A stretch of 64,000 bases of DNA from Candidatus Moranbacteria bacterium UBA2282. Lineage in GTDB: Bacteria; Patescibacteriota; Minisyncoccia; Moranbacterales; UBA2206. The stretch covers positions 1 to 64,000 of the forward strand of contig DDWQ01000011.1 in assembly GCA_002345745.1 (NCBI GenBank). The letters run 5' to 3'. Of this stretch, positions 55,572-63,687 are shown in pieces. A program made the translations under genes and the position numbers. How positions within the stretch are numbered: the first letter of the stretch is position 1; each line of letters begins with the position of its first letter. Below the pieces are notes generated by a model that was given only the letters and a program-made list of their open reading frames with translations, searched no databases and was not told where the DNA came from.

Positions 55572-55591
55572 TGAATTAATCATCGTATTAT
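55563..55591 (+). promoter_or_regulatory. AbiE promoter with operator palindrome
   Basis: TTGACA (55563-55568), a 17-base spacer and TATTAT (55586-55591). The spacer holds the inverted repeat GATGA/TCATC (55570-55584), well placed for repression by the AbiEi protein. The -35 overlaps the stop of the upstream gene. Confidence 0.6.
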
Positions 55592-55639
55592 GAAATCAGA
55601 TACTTATAAAATATTATAAACTTTTGTTTTAATAAAAAT

Positions 55640-56248
55640 ATGAAATATTTAGATTTTGCAGAGATATTTAAGGATTTTAACTCTTTTTCATTTCAGGATA
55701 TTAAAAATGCCTTTGGTGATGTCAACCACTCACAATTGAGTGACTGGAAAAGGAAAGACCTTCTGCAATATGCAAAAAGAGGAGTTTTTGTTTTGCCAAA
55801 TGCTAAAATTGACTTACATATTTTAGCTAACGAACTAAATTATTCGTATATATCCCTTGAATATGCATTGTCATATTATCAGATGATTCCAGATGTAGCG
55901 CAAACCATTACTTCAATTTCAAAGGATAGAAATGAGAAGATTCACAATGAATTTGGCAGTTTCGTGTATCAAAAAATAGCTAAAGATCTTTTTTTGGACT
56001 ACATTTTAGTTAAAAGTGAAAATGAGAAGAGATATTTTAGAATCGCGACTCCGGAAAAAGCCCTATTTGATTTGGTTTATTTACGGCAGGATTTGCAAAC
56101 CAAAAACGACTTTGAATCTTTGCGTTTAACATTACCAAAGGATTTTAAAATATCTAAAATTAAAAAACTTTCCAGCTTAGTTAAGGCGAATAGAATGAAA
56201 AGCAGGCTAAATAATTTAATTGATTATTTGTATGATTGCGTTAAATGA
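55640..56248 (+). CDS. abiEi: AbiEi-type antitoxin (transcriptional regulator)
   Basis: 202 residues. An N-terminal winged helix (FSFQDIKNAFGDVNHSQLSD, then LLQYAKRGVFVLPNA) is followed by the AbiEi C-domain with YISLEYALSYYQMIPD and IATPEKALFDLVYLRQ. In characterised AbiE systems this protein represses its own operon and counteracts AbiEii as a type IV antitoxin. The stop overlaps the abiEii start by 17 bases. Confidence 0.8.
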   Translation: MKYLDFAEIFKDFNSFSFQDIKNAFGDVNHSQLSDWKRKDLLQYAKRGVFVLPNAKIDLHILANELNYSYISLEYALSYYQMIPDVAQTITSISKDRNEKIHNEFGSFVYQKIAKDLFLDYILVKSENEKRYFRIATPEKALFDLVYLRQDLQTKNDFESLRLTLPKDFKISKIKKLSSLVKANRMKSRLNNLIDYLYDCVK

Positions 56249-57005
56249 AATACTAAAATATTATTCAGCGACTGAAGTGAGGCATGTCAGGCATATTTTA
56301 AAGGAATATCTGCAATATCGAATTTTGAATATTGTTTTTTCTTCAAAATATGGAGATCGACTTATTTTTATGGGCGGTACTTGCATTAGAATTGTTCATG
56401 GCAATGATCGTTTTTCTGAGGATATTGATTTGGATAATTTTGATTTAACTGAAGAAAATTTTAGCGACCTTATGAATATTGTAAAGTTGGAGCTTGAGAA
56501 AGAGGGGATAAGCGTTGAGATCAGGAATACTTTCAAGGCAGTCTATCATTGCTATATTAAATTTCCTCAAATACTATTTGATAATAAGTTATCACCATTA
56601 AAAGATGAGAAAATTTTAATTCAAATAGACAGTTTTAAACTAAAAAAGAAGCCGGGAACTGTATTGAAAATAATTAGTAAATTCGATGTTTTTGCAGAGA
56701 TAAAAGTTTATCCGATGGAAATCGCTTTGGCACAGAAAATTCATGCCCTAGTAGAACGAAAGAGATTTAAGGGGCGGGATATTTATGATATCGTATATTT
56801 GTATTCTTTAACGCAGCCGGATTGGAATTATCTGAAAAAATATTTAAATATTGGAAATCAAAAAGAGCTAAAAGAAAAATTGTTGAATTTATTTACCAAA
56901 AAAGAATTACAAAGTTTGGCTAAGGATGTCGAACCTTTCTTGATTAACGCTAGAAAAGTAATTCAAATAGAAAAATTTAATGAGTGGGTTGAGTCTAGGT
57001 TATAA
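56232..57005 (+). CDS. abiEii: AbiEii-type nucleotidyltransferase toxin
   Basis: 257 residues from ATG 56232. The nucleotidyltransferase motif FMGGTCIRIVHGNDRFSEDIDLD carries the GG ... DxD signature, and a later KIHALVERKRFKGRDIYDIVYL is typical of AbiEii/AbiGii proteins. AbiEii-like MenT toxins transfer nucleotides to tRNA acceptor ends. With abiEi it forms a bicistronic phage-defence/toxin-antitoxin module sitting between phosphohistidine-domain genes. Confidence 0.82.
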   Translation: MIALNEILKYYSATEVRHVRHILKEYLQYRILNIVFSSKYGDRLIFMGGTCIRIVHGNDRFSEDIDLDNFDLTEENFSDLMNIVKLELEKEGISVEIRNTFKAVYHCYIKFPQILFDNKLSPLKDEKILIQIDSFKLKKKPGTVLKIISKFDVFAEIKVYPMEIALAQKIHALVERKRFKGRDIYDIVYLYSLTQPDWNYLKKYLNIGNQKELKEKLLNLFTKKELQSLAKDVEPFLINARKVIQIEKFNEWVESRL

Positions 57006-57120
57006 CTTAAAGCAAATATAAAACGATGCATCTATGACTACCAAAACCGTCATAAGTGTAATATAGGCAAAAAATACCTTATTTTAGTCGAAATTTATCG
57101 ACAGCATAAGTCCTTCAAAT

Positions 57121-57201
57121 AAAATCGCCACCCAAGTTTTGCATGACGGGGATTTGGTGGAGGTGGATGCGGATAATGGGATTGTGAAAATTATTAAATA
57201 A
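57121..57201 (+). pseudogene. Orphan 3' end of a phosphohistidine-domain gene
   Basis: The 27-codon frame reads KIATQVLHDGDLVEVDADNG then IVKIIK and a TAA, with no start. About 90 percent of bases match the 3' end of the gene at 58688-59713 (59633-59713). It is the tail of a fifth gene copy whose body is missing. Confidence 0.8.
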
Positions 57202-57207
57202 ATTATT

Positions 57208-58683
57208 ATGGAAAATATTTTATTGGAAAAAATAAATCGTGAATGGCTACAAATTGCAGTTAGGCGTATGTCGTATCAAAAAATGCGTCTCTATCATGAC
57301 GGATTGATTCGAGGATTTAGAGATATTTTTGGTTATAATCAACATTTTTCTTTGGGCAGAATAAAAAATGGAGAGAATATTTATCATACAAATCGCCAAG
57401 AAGCAGAGGGTCAAGAAAAATTTATTCTAAATAAATTTATTGACACCAACTATATCAATTCAACCGTCAAAACACTTGGCAAAGAAATAGCATTGAATCT
57501 TGACAGCTATCTTGCATTTATCAAGTCCCTACCACAAGATTGGAGTGCCTATTCAAATAGTGAGCTAGTTGAAAATATACATCATCTGTATGACAATGAT
57601 CGCAAAGTTGAGGCATATTATTGGATTTTGTTTGATAATATAGAGAATGTTGCCGTGTTGGCAACTAGACAAGTAATGACTAGGAATGGCCATAATGCAA
57701 AAGCGATAGAAAAAGCTTTTGCAGTCATTTCTCAACCGACTTTGATCATTCCGTTGGACATGGAAAGATTGTCTATATTGAAAGTGGCACTTTGTGAGAA
57801 TGGCGCCAAACAAGAAACGCTGAAAAAGCACTGGGAAAAATTTGCTTATATGCCAATGTATGACATTAATTATGATTCACATGATTTGGAATATTTCGAA
57901 AGAGAACTTGCCTTGATTGAAAAAGAAATTACCGTTGAGAATATTCAAGCTGAAATTGAAAATATAAACTTGAAATATTCTGATAGAAAAAAGCAGTGTT
58001 CTGATACTATCAAGCTTTTCAATAAAGATGCGGAAGTTGCCATCATGTTGGAATTTTTGAACGCTTTTGCCTCGCTCAAGGATCGCAAGCCCTATGTTCG
58101 TGATCAAAGTAGCTATTTCACCAAAAATTTATTTGCTGAAGCTGCAAAGCGTCTGGACATTTCTTTATCCGAAGTTTTGTTTCTAACTAAAACAGAATTG
58201 GATGACGCATTGATTGGCAAACTTGAAATATCCAAATCAATGCTTGCGGAGAGAATCACAAGCAGCGCTTATTTATTTGAAGATGAGGATGTGTATGTTT
58301 TCACAAAACCCGATGAATTAGCAATAATTGATAGTTATCTAGCGACGAAAAAAGATGCCTCAACTGAACTCAAAGGAGTGGTTGTGTCTAGCGGAAAAGC
58401 CGTGGGTACAGTGGCCATCATCATTAGTAATACTGATTTTGACAAATTCAAAGAAGGTCAAATACTCGTGACTAGCTCAACTCGACCTGATTTTGTACCG
58501 CTCATGAAAAAAGCAGTTGCTATCTTGACTGACGAAGGTGGAATTTTGAGTCACGCTGCTATCGTATCACGGGAATTGAAAGTGCCATGTATTGTTGGAT
58601 TGAAAAATGCCACCCAAATTCTGGAAGATGGAGATTTGATTGAGATAGATGCAGCCAAGGGAATTGTAAAAATTATTAAATAA
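57208..58683 (+). CDS. PEP-utiliser phosphohistidine-domain protein 2, no ATP-grasp
   Basis: 491 residues. The N-terminal 380 residues are helical and not recognised, apart from a segment LDISLSEVLFLTKTELDDAL that resembles the pre-swivel part of rifampin phosphotransferase-like proteins (LG...EVFYLT.DEL). Residues 381-491 form the swivelling domain with ILTDEGGILSHAAIVSREL, His449. Its 3' end is more diverged than those of the other three copies. No ATP- or PEP-binding domain is present, so it would need a partner to charge the His. Confidence 0.7.
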   Translation: MENILLEKINREWLQIAVRRMSYQKMRLYHDGLIRGFRDIFGYNQHFSLGRIKNGENIYHTNRQEAEGQEKFILNKFIDTNYINSTVKTLGKEIALNLDSYLAFIKSLPQDWSAYSNSELVENIHHLYDNDRKVEAYYWILFDNIENVAVLATRQVMTRNGHNAKAIEKAFAVISQPTLIIPLDMERLSILKVALCENGAKQETLKKHWEKFAYMPMYDINYDSHDLEYFERELALIEKEITVENIQAEIENINLKYSDRKKQCSDTIKLFNKDAEVAIMLEFLNAFASLKDRKPYVRDQSSYFTKNLFAEAAKRLDISLSEVLFLTKTELDDALIGKLEISKSMLAERITSSAYLFEDEDVYVFTKPDELAIIDSYLATKKDASTELKGVVVSSGKAVGTVAIIISNTDFDKFKEGQILVTSSTRPDFVPLMKKAVAILTDEGGILSHAAIVSRELKVPCIVGLKNATQILEDGDLIEIDAAKGIVKIIK

Positions 58684-58687
58684 TCAT

Positions 58688-59713
58688 ATGGAAGTTAAAT
58701 ACGAAAAACATCAGCGTGATTATACAGTTTTGGCCTGTTCGGAAATTGCTGATGAATTTTTTGACCCAAGGATGAGTGGATTTTTTTCCTATGATTCACA
58801 TCCGGTTTTTATGTTGGTGGAAGATGGAATTTTTTATCATTTTGTAACTGAAAATGATTATTTAGGTTTGGCACTAGCCTATGCTAAAAAATATCCCGAG
58901 GAACATTTGCAGAAATATGCACAAGAGTTTCAAGAAACATTAACGATTTATAGAAAATTTCTAATTCAAGCACATGTAAATGTGGCTGATGATATTTTGA
59001 AGTTACATGAATACATGCGCATATTTTTACCGATAGTTATTATTTCAGCTTATCTTCCAATGTGTGGTGCAACCATCAATGAAAACACTATGGCACTTTG
59101 CATGAAACTCAGACGAGAATATGAAGATGTACATAGAAATGGCATGACTTTAGAAAGGGAGTTATTAAATATCTTAGAGAAGGAATTATTCATCAAGCAT
59201 GATTTTTTACGTTATTTGACCTCGAAAGAATTTAAGCATTTTCTAATTACCCATGAGTTGCCAAATGACATAGAAACAAGACAAAAATTTTTGTTGATGG
59301 AAGTTTATCGTGGAAAAGATACGGCATTTATTGGAAATGAAGCAATAGCTAAATTGAGAGAAATTGATGAACATAGAAATGTGTCTAATGTTCGGGAAAT
59401 CAAAGGTAATGTGGCTTTTCGAGGCATAATAAAAGGCAGAGTGAAATTAATTAGATTAATAGAAGACGCCAATGATATTACGGAAGGTGATATACTCGTG
59501 GCATCCATGACTGATCCGCGATACCTTCCTCTCATGAAAAAAGCTGGCGCTATTGTTACCGACGAAGGTGGCATCACCTGCCACGCAGCCATCGTCGCCC
59601 GTGAACTCAAAAAACCGTGTATAATAGGAACAAAGATCGCCACCCAAGTTTTGCACGATGGGGATTTAGTGGAGGTGGATGCGGATAAGGGGATAGTAAA
59701 AATTATAAAATAA
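58688..59713 (+). CDS. PEP-utiliser phosphohistidine-domain protein 3, short form
   Basis: 341 residues. A unique N-terminal 230 residues (VLACSEIADEFFDPRMSGFF, then HFVTENDYLGLALAYAKKY) are helical and of unknown type. The swivelling domain (about 235-341) includes KLIRLIEDANDITEGDILVA, SMTDPRYLPLMKKAGAIVTD and EGGITCHAAIVARELKKPCI with His299. It starts 4 bases after the previous stop. Confidence 0.7.
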   Translation: MEVKYEKHQRDYTVLACSEIADEFFDPRMSGFFSYDSHPVFMLVEDGIFYHFVTENDYLGLALAYAKKYPEEHLQKYAQEFQETLTIYRKFLIQAHVNVADDILKLHEYMRIFLPIVIISAYLPMCGATINENTMALCMKLRREYEDVHRNGMTLERELLNILEKELFIKHDFLRYLTSKEFKHFLITHELPNDIETRQKFLLMEVYRGKDTAFIGNEAIAKLREIDEHRNVSNVREIKGNVAFRGIIKGRVKLIRLIEDANDITEGDILVASMTDPRYLPLMKKAGAIVTDEGGITCHAAIVARELKKPCIIGTKIATQVLHDGDLVEVDADKGIVKIIK

Positions 59714-59718
59714 TTTGT

Positions 59719-61218
59719 ATGGGGGAAAAAACAGTTCTAGGTAATAATGCAATGATTTTGGATTATATTAATTCAAAAAATATATTTAAGCTTTATAGTC
59801 GTAATATTTGTTTACAGATTAATGAAGTTTTTTTTAAATATTCGATGGCAGAGCTTAAAAAAAATAGAGGGATAACGTTTAGTTCATTATCTATTAATAA
59901 AAACGGGTTTGTTGATTGTTATGGACAAACAGATGAAGCAGACGCTGTCAGTGAGAAAATCAAAAAAATTTATGAAAAATCAAAATCAATAAAAGATTTT
60001 TATGAAGATCATGCACTTCAATCATTCAATGAATATATTGAGTTTACCAAAAGAATGAATATGAAATATAGCGATAAATATAAAAAGATATCGGTCGATG
60101 AAATTAGAGGGGATTATGATAAATTTTCTAAAGTTAACGCAAAATTCATTAGCAATCTATGGTTTATTTATCTTTCAGATTCGCCGATTGATAAAATGCT
60201 AAAGGATGTGCTGTCAAAATATCTTGAAGGAATAAATAAAAAGCAGGATATGCAAGCATATCTTACTTTAATTTCAACTACTTTGAAAAAACCCGCAATA
60301 ATTAGACAGCACAAAGAACTTTTGGAAATTGCATTAATAGAGGATGATGAAAAGCGCCAAATTGAGATCGAAAAACATTGTAAAAAATGGAATTGGTTTC
60401 CTTGCTACAATCCTTGTGATGATACATATGAATTAGCTCATTACACACATCAATTAAAGCAATACACTCCAGTAGTTGCCGAAAAAGAATTAGCTAAAAT
60501 CAAGAAAGAAGAAAAAGAGCATGTAGATCAATATGACAATTTTTTAAAGTCAATAAAAGATGAAAAGTTGCATAAGCTTGTTAAAATGACAAATGATATT
60601 TGTTTTTATCGCGAACATCGTAATGATTTACGTCGGGAGGGTCTTTGTTTGATTCGTCCTCTATATGAAAAGATAGGTATGATACTTGGATTAAATGTAA
60701 AGGAGGTTTGTTATCTCACTAAAGATGAGATAGAAATATCACTTAAAAATGAAGAAATAAACATTTCTAAAGAAGATATTAATAATCGGATTTCAGAATA
60801 CATTCTATTTACAAAAAATGAGAATTTCATATTAATTAGCAGTAGAGATACTATTAGTAGAATAAAAAAAATAATACAAAATAAGGATAGTGAGGATGAT
60901 TTTCTCAAGGGCAGTTCAGCTGCTGGAGGTTTTGTAATAGGAAAAGTTTTTGTTATAAATAGCATAGACAAGTTAAAAAATTTCAAAGAAGGCGAAATAT
61001 TAGTGACTTCTATGACGGCACCTGATTATGTAATGGCTATGAAAAAAGCGTCCGCAATCATCACCGATGAAGGTGGCATTACTTGTCATGCGGCCATCAT
61101 TGCGCGTGAACTTAAGAAACCATGTATAATAGGAACAAAGATCGCCACGCAAGTTTTGCACGATGGGGATCTGGTTGAGGTGGATGCGGATCAGGGAATT
61201 GTTAGAATTTTGAAATAA
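59719..61218 (+). CDS. PEP-utiliser phosphohistidine-domain protein 4
   Basis: 499 residues. The N-terminal part differs from the others (NIFKLYSRNICLQINEVFFK). The middle KMTNDICFYREHRNDLRREG and GLNVKEVCYLTKDEIEISL parallels protein 2 (LEFLNAFASLKDRKPYVRDQ and LDISLSEVLFLTKTEL). The C-terminal swivelling domain has SMTAPDYVMAMKKASAIITD and EGGITCHAAIIARELKKPCI, His457. The last 100 bases are nearly the same as in protein 3. It ends at a bidirectional terminator. Confidence 0.7.
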   Translation: MGEKTVLGNNAMILDYINSKNIFKLYSRNICLQINEVFFKYSMAELKKNRGITFSSLSINKNGFVDCYGQTDEADAVSEKIKKIYEKSKSIKDFYEDHALQSFNEYIEFTKRMNMKYSDKYKKISVDEIRGDYDKFSKVNAKFISNLWFIYLSDSPIDKMLKDVLSKYLEGINKKQDMQAYLTLISTTLKKPAIIRQHKELLEIALIEDDEKRQIEIEKHCKKWNWFPCYNPCDDTYELAHYTHQLKQYTPVVAEKELAKIKKEEKEHVDQYDNFLKSIKDEKLHKLVKMTNDICFYREHRNDLRREGLCLIRPLYEKIGMILGLNVKEVCYLTKDEIEISLKNEEINISKEDINNRISEYILFTKNENFILISSRDTISRIKKIIQNKDSEDDFLKGSSAAGGFVIGKVFVINSIDKLKNFKEGEILVTSMTAPDYVMAMKKASAIITDEGGITCHAAIIARELKKPCIIGTKIATQVLHDGDLVEVDADQGIVRILK

Positions 61219-61240
61219 AAAATACATTTTTACAAATAAA

Positions 61241-61277
61241 AAAACCGGATTTTTTGCAACTGCAAGAATCCGGTTTT
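61241..61277. terminator. Bidirectional terminator closing the phosphohistidine cluster
   Basis: AAAACCGGATT (61241-61251) pairs with AATCCGGTTTT (61267-61277), with A and T runs on both sides. It serves the cluster and the convergent phosphatase gene. Confidence 0.85.
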
Positions 61278-61300
61278 TTGTTGAAGAGATTACTCAAATC

Positions 61301-61924
61301 TCATTCAACGATTGGTGCCAAGATAAACTCGGCATCGATAATGTTTCCATCCTGGATCGTGTAAACAACGCACGAGGCTTCTGGTGCCTCATATGGCACA
61401 GACGCTGCCCATTTTTCTGGGACAGCTAGTGTATGAAAAGGCGAGTGGGAGAAGCAGATTGCTTGTTTTCTCCCGAGATCCTTTTCTCCAAGATTCACGA
61501 TCTCTTCAGCAAAGCTGAAGAGATAATTACTGAGATGTTGGCGAGCCAAGTGTGAGTAGTTGTTGATTTCGCGTGCCGCAGCCACTGTGTTTCCAGTCTC
61601 GACGACTTTTTGGAGATCTTTTTTGTAAGCTTCCATATCTCCATCAAAGGCCTCGGCGAAAGGAGCTTCAAAGCTAAGTCCGTTAATCTCTCTGTAAACA
61701 AAAAAATGATGACCTTTTATTGCGGTTTGTGCAATGTCGGCGCATTGCCGAGTTCTCACCGTGGGTGAGTGTGCGATATGCCCAAAATCAAATCCTCTTT
61801 TGAACAGAGCTTTGACTGCTGCTTTGATTTGGCGCTCACCCAAAGGAGTGAGACTGTCATCATTTTTGTTACCGTGCCGCATTACGGCGATTTCAACGTT
61901 TTTGGTAGTGATGTTATTTGGCAT
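61301..61924 (-). CDS. Histidine phosphatase (phosphoglycerate mutase-like) protein
   Basis: 207 residues from ATG at 61924, chosen because AAGGAG lies 6 bases upstream; a longer frame to 61999 runs back through the leader. The phosphatase motif is IAVMRHGNKNDD (RHG), followed by LTPLGERQIKAAVKAL, HIAHSPTVRTRQCADIAQTA and a second His in CFSHSPFHTL. It probably acts on small phosphoesters or phosphoprotein in the cytoplasm. Placing a phosphohistidine-type phosphatase next to a phosphohistidine-domain cluster is suggestive but it has its own promoter. Confidence 0.8.
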   Translation of the reverse strand: MPNNITTKNVEIAVMRHGNKNDDSLTPLGERQIKAAVKALFKRGFDFGHIAHSPTVRTRQCADIAQTAIKGHHFFVYREINGLSFEAPFAEAFDGDMEAYKKDLQKVVETGNTVAAAREINNYSHLARQHLSNYLFSFAEEIVNLGEKDLGRKQAICFSHSPFHTLAVPEKWAASVPYEAPEASCVVYTIQDGNIIDAEFILAPIVE

Positions 61925-62011
61925 GATGTGCTCCTTTTGAGATGGTTGATGGTTTTCCGTAAAAAATACGGATAAATTGACAAAGAAATCAGGCACCATA
62001 CCTGATTATCA

Positions 62012-62040
62012 ATTATAGCAGATGAAATGATTTCTGTCAA
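62012..62040 (-). promoter_or_regulatory. Consensus sigma-70 promoter for the phosphatase gene
   Basis: On the minus strand: TTGACA (62040-62035), a 17-base spacer and TATAAT (62017-62012). It is a perfect match to both boxes. Confidence 0.85.
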
Positions 62041-62051
62041 ATTATAGAGCT

Positions 62052-62079
62052 TTGATCTTTTCGGAAAAAATGCTATAAT
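62052..62079 (+). promoter_or_regulatory. Promoter for gltX
   Basis: TTGATC (62052-62057), a 16-base spacer and TATAAT (62074-62079), divergent from the phosphatase promoter. Confidence 0.6.
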
Positions 62080-62109
62080 ACACGTACTTTAAGATTAAGA
62101 TATAATATT

Positions 62110-63660
62110 TTGGATAAAAAAATCAGGGTTAGATTTGCGCCGTCACCGACAGGTTATTTGCATGTTGGAGGTTTGCGAAGCGCTTTATATAACTATTTAT
62201 TCGCCAAAAAGAATGGCGGTAATTTTATCTTAAAAATAGAGGACACTGATCGCAAAAGATTTGTTGAAGGTGCAGTGGAAAGTCTAATTAGCTCTTTGGA
62301 TTGGGTGGGACTGAATCGAGATGAAGGCGTATTTCTGAAAGATACGACTTCGAATTTGGGAGACAAAAAAAATATTGAATCTGAAAATTACCCAGGGATT
62401 ATGGAGGTGGGTGATTTTGGACCATATATTCAATCGGAGAATTTAGCTATGTACAAAAAATATGCGGAGGATTTGGTGGCTGCCGGCAAGGCTTATTATT
62501 GTTTTTGTGAACAAACAAGATTGGATGCAATCAAAGAGGAACGTATAGCTAACAAGCAAGCACCGATGTATGATCGCTACTGCTTGAAAAATGTCAGCGC
62601 GGAAGAAGTTAATGAGAAATTGAAATCAAATTGCGCCTACACAATCAGATTAAAAGTTCCAGCAGATGAAATCATTGAGTTTGAAGATTTGATTCGTGGC
62701 AAAGTTTCCATCAATTCCAATACGATTGATGACCAAGTTTTGATGAAGTCTGATGGTTTTCCAACCTATCATTTGGCCAATGTAATTGATGATCATATGA
62801 TGGGCACCACCCAAGTGATTCGTGGTGAAGAATGGTTGCCAAGTACGCCGAAACATATTTTGTTGTACCGAGCTTTTGGTTGGGACATTCCAGAATTTGC
62901 CCATCTGCCACTACTACTTAGTACTGATAAAAAGAAACTTTCCAAACGTATGAATGACGTCGCCGTGGAGGATTATATTAAAAAAGGCTATTTGAAAGAA
63001 GCGATTATTAATTTCGTGGCACTACTCGGCTGGAATCTGGGTGAAGGCAGTACGCAAGAGGTTTTTTCTCTTCAAGAATTGGAACGAGTTTTTGACATCA
63101 AGCGCGTGCACAAGGCGGGTGCAGTTTTTGATTTGAAGAAACTAGACTGGTTGAATGCACAGTATATTAAAAAACTTTCCATCGATGAGTTGTATCAAAA
63201 ATCATTGGAATTTTTTGCGCAAAAAGATTTTTACAAATCGTGGAACGTGGAACGTGAATCGTGGAGCGTGGAAAAGAAAGAAAAATATTTGAAAAAAGTT
63301 TTGCAAATTGAACAAGAACGCCTGAATAATTTATCTGAGGTGGGGGAGAACAATCAATTTTTCTTTGCAGACATTTCCTATGACAAAAATTTATTACGCT
63401 GGAAAGATATGTCAGACACTGCTTTGCAAGAATCGCTAGAAAAGTCCATTGCGGTTTTAAGTGCGATTGATGAGTCGGATTGGGAAATAAAAAATATTGA
63501 AGAAAAACTTTTTGTAGCGGCGGGGGATAAGAAGGGTGATTTGCTCTGGCCACTGCGCGTAGCTCTTTCTGGAGCACAAAAATCACCGTCACCAATGGAG
63601 TTGGCGTGGGTTTTGGGCAAAGTTGAATCACTGCAAAGATTGCAAAAAGCCCTTGCATAA
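62110..63660 (+). CDS. gltX: Glutamyl-tRNA synthetase
   Basis: 516 residues from a TTG start (DKKIRVRFAPSPTGYLHVGG follows). It charges tRNA-Glu; the HIGH motif is LHVGG, the KMSKS motif is DKKKLSKRMND, and GRFAPSPTG-type binding is clear at the N-terminus. No GatCAB genes are in the window, so whether it also charges tRNA-Gln cannot be told. Residues 377-388 (WNVERESWSVEK) come from a tandem GTGGAACGTG-like repeat in the anticodon-binding region. No strong ribosome site is visible before TTG. Confidence 0.92.
   Translation: MDKKIRVRFAPSPTGYLHVGGLRSALYNYLFAKKNGGNFILKIEDTDRKRFVEGAVESLISSLDWVGLNRDEGVFLKDTTSNLGDKKNIESENYPGIMEVGDFGPYIQSENLAMYKKYAEDLVAAGKAYYCFCEQTRLDAIKEERIANKQAPMYDRYCLKNVSAEEVNEKLKSNCAYTIRLKVPADEIIEFEDLIRGKVSINSNTIDDQVLMKSDGFPTYHLANVIDDHMMGTTQVIRGEEWLPSTPKHILLYRAFGWDIPEFAHLPLLLSTDKKKLSKRMNDVAVEDYIKKGYLKEAIINFVALLGWNLGEGSTQEVFSLQELERVFDIKRVHKAGAVFDLKKLDWLNAQYIKKLSIDELYQKSLEFFAQKDFYKSWNVERESWSVEKKEKYLKKVLQIEQERLNNLSEVGENNQFFFADISYDKNLLRWKDMSDTALQESLEKSIAVLSAIDESDWEIKNIEEKLFVAAGDKKGDLLWPLRVALSGAQKSPSPMELAWVLGKVESLQRLQKALA
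63237..63272 (+). repeat. Short tandem repeat inside gltX
   Basis: ATCGTGGAACGTGGAACGTG and then ATCGTGGAGCGTGG, repeated units of about 10-20 bases, translated as WNVERESWSVE. The composition differs from the surrounding gene. Confidence 0.5.
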
Positions 63661-63687
63661 CTTAGCGTTATAATATTCTATCAAAGC

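Noticed and set aside
57006..57120. Separate small gene after abiEii
   Set aside because: No start codon with a ribosome site and no convincing frame; it reads as spacer before the orphan gene tail.
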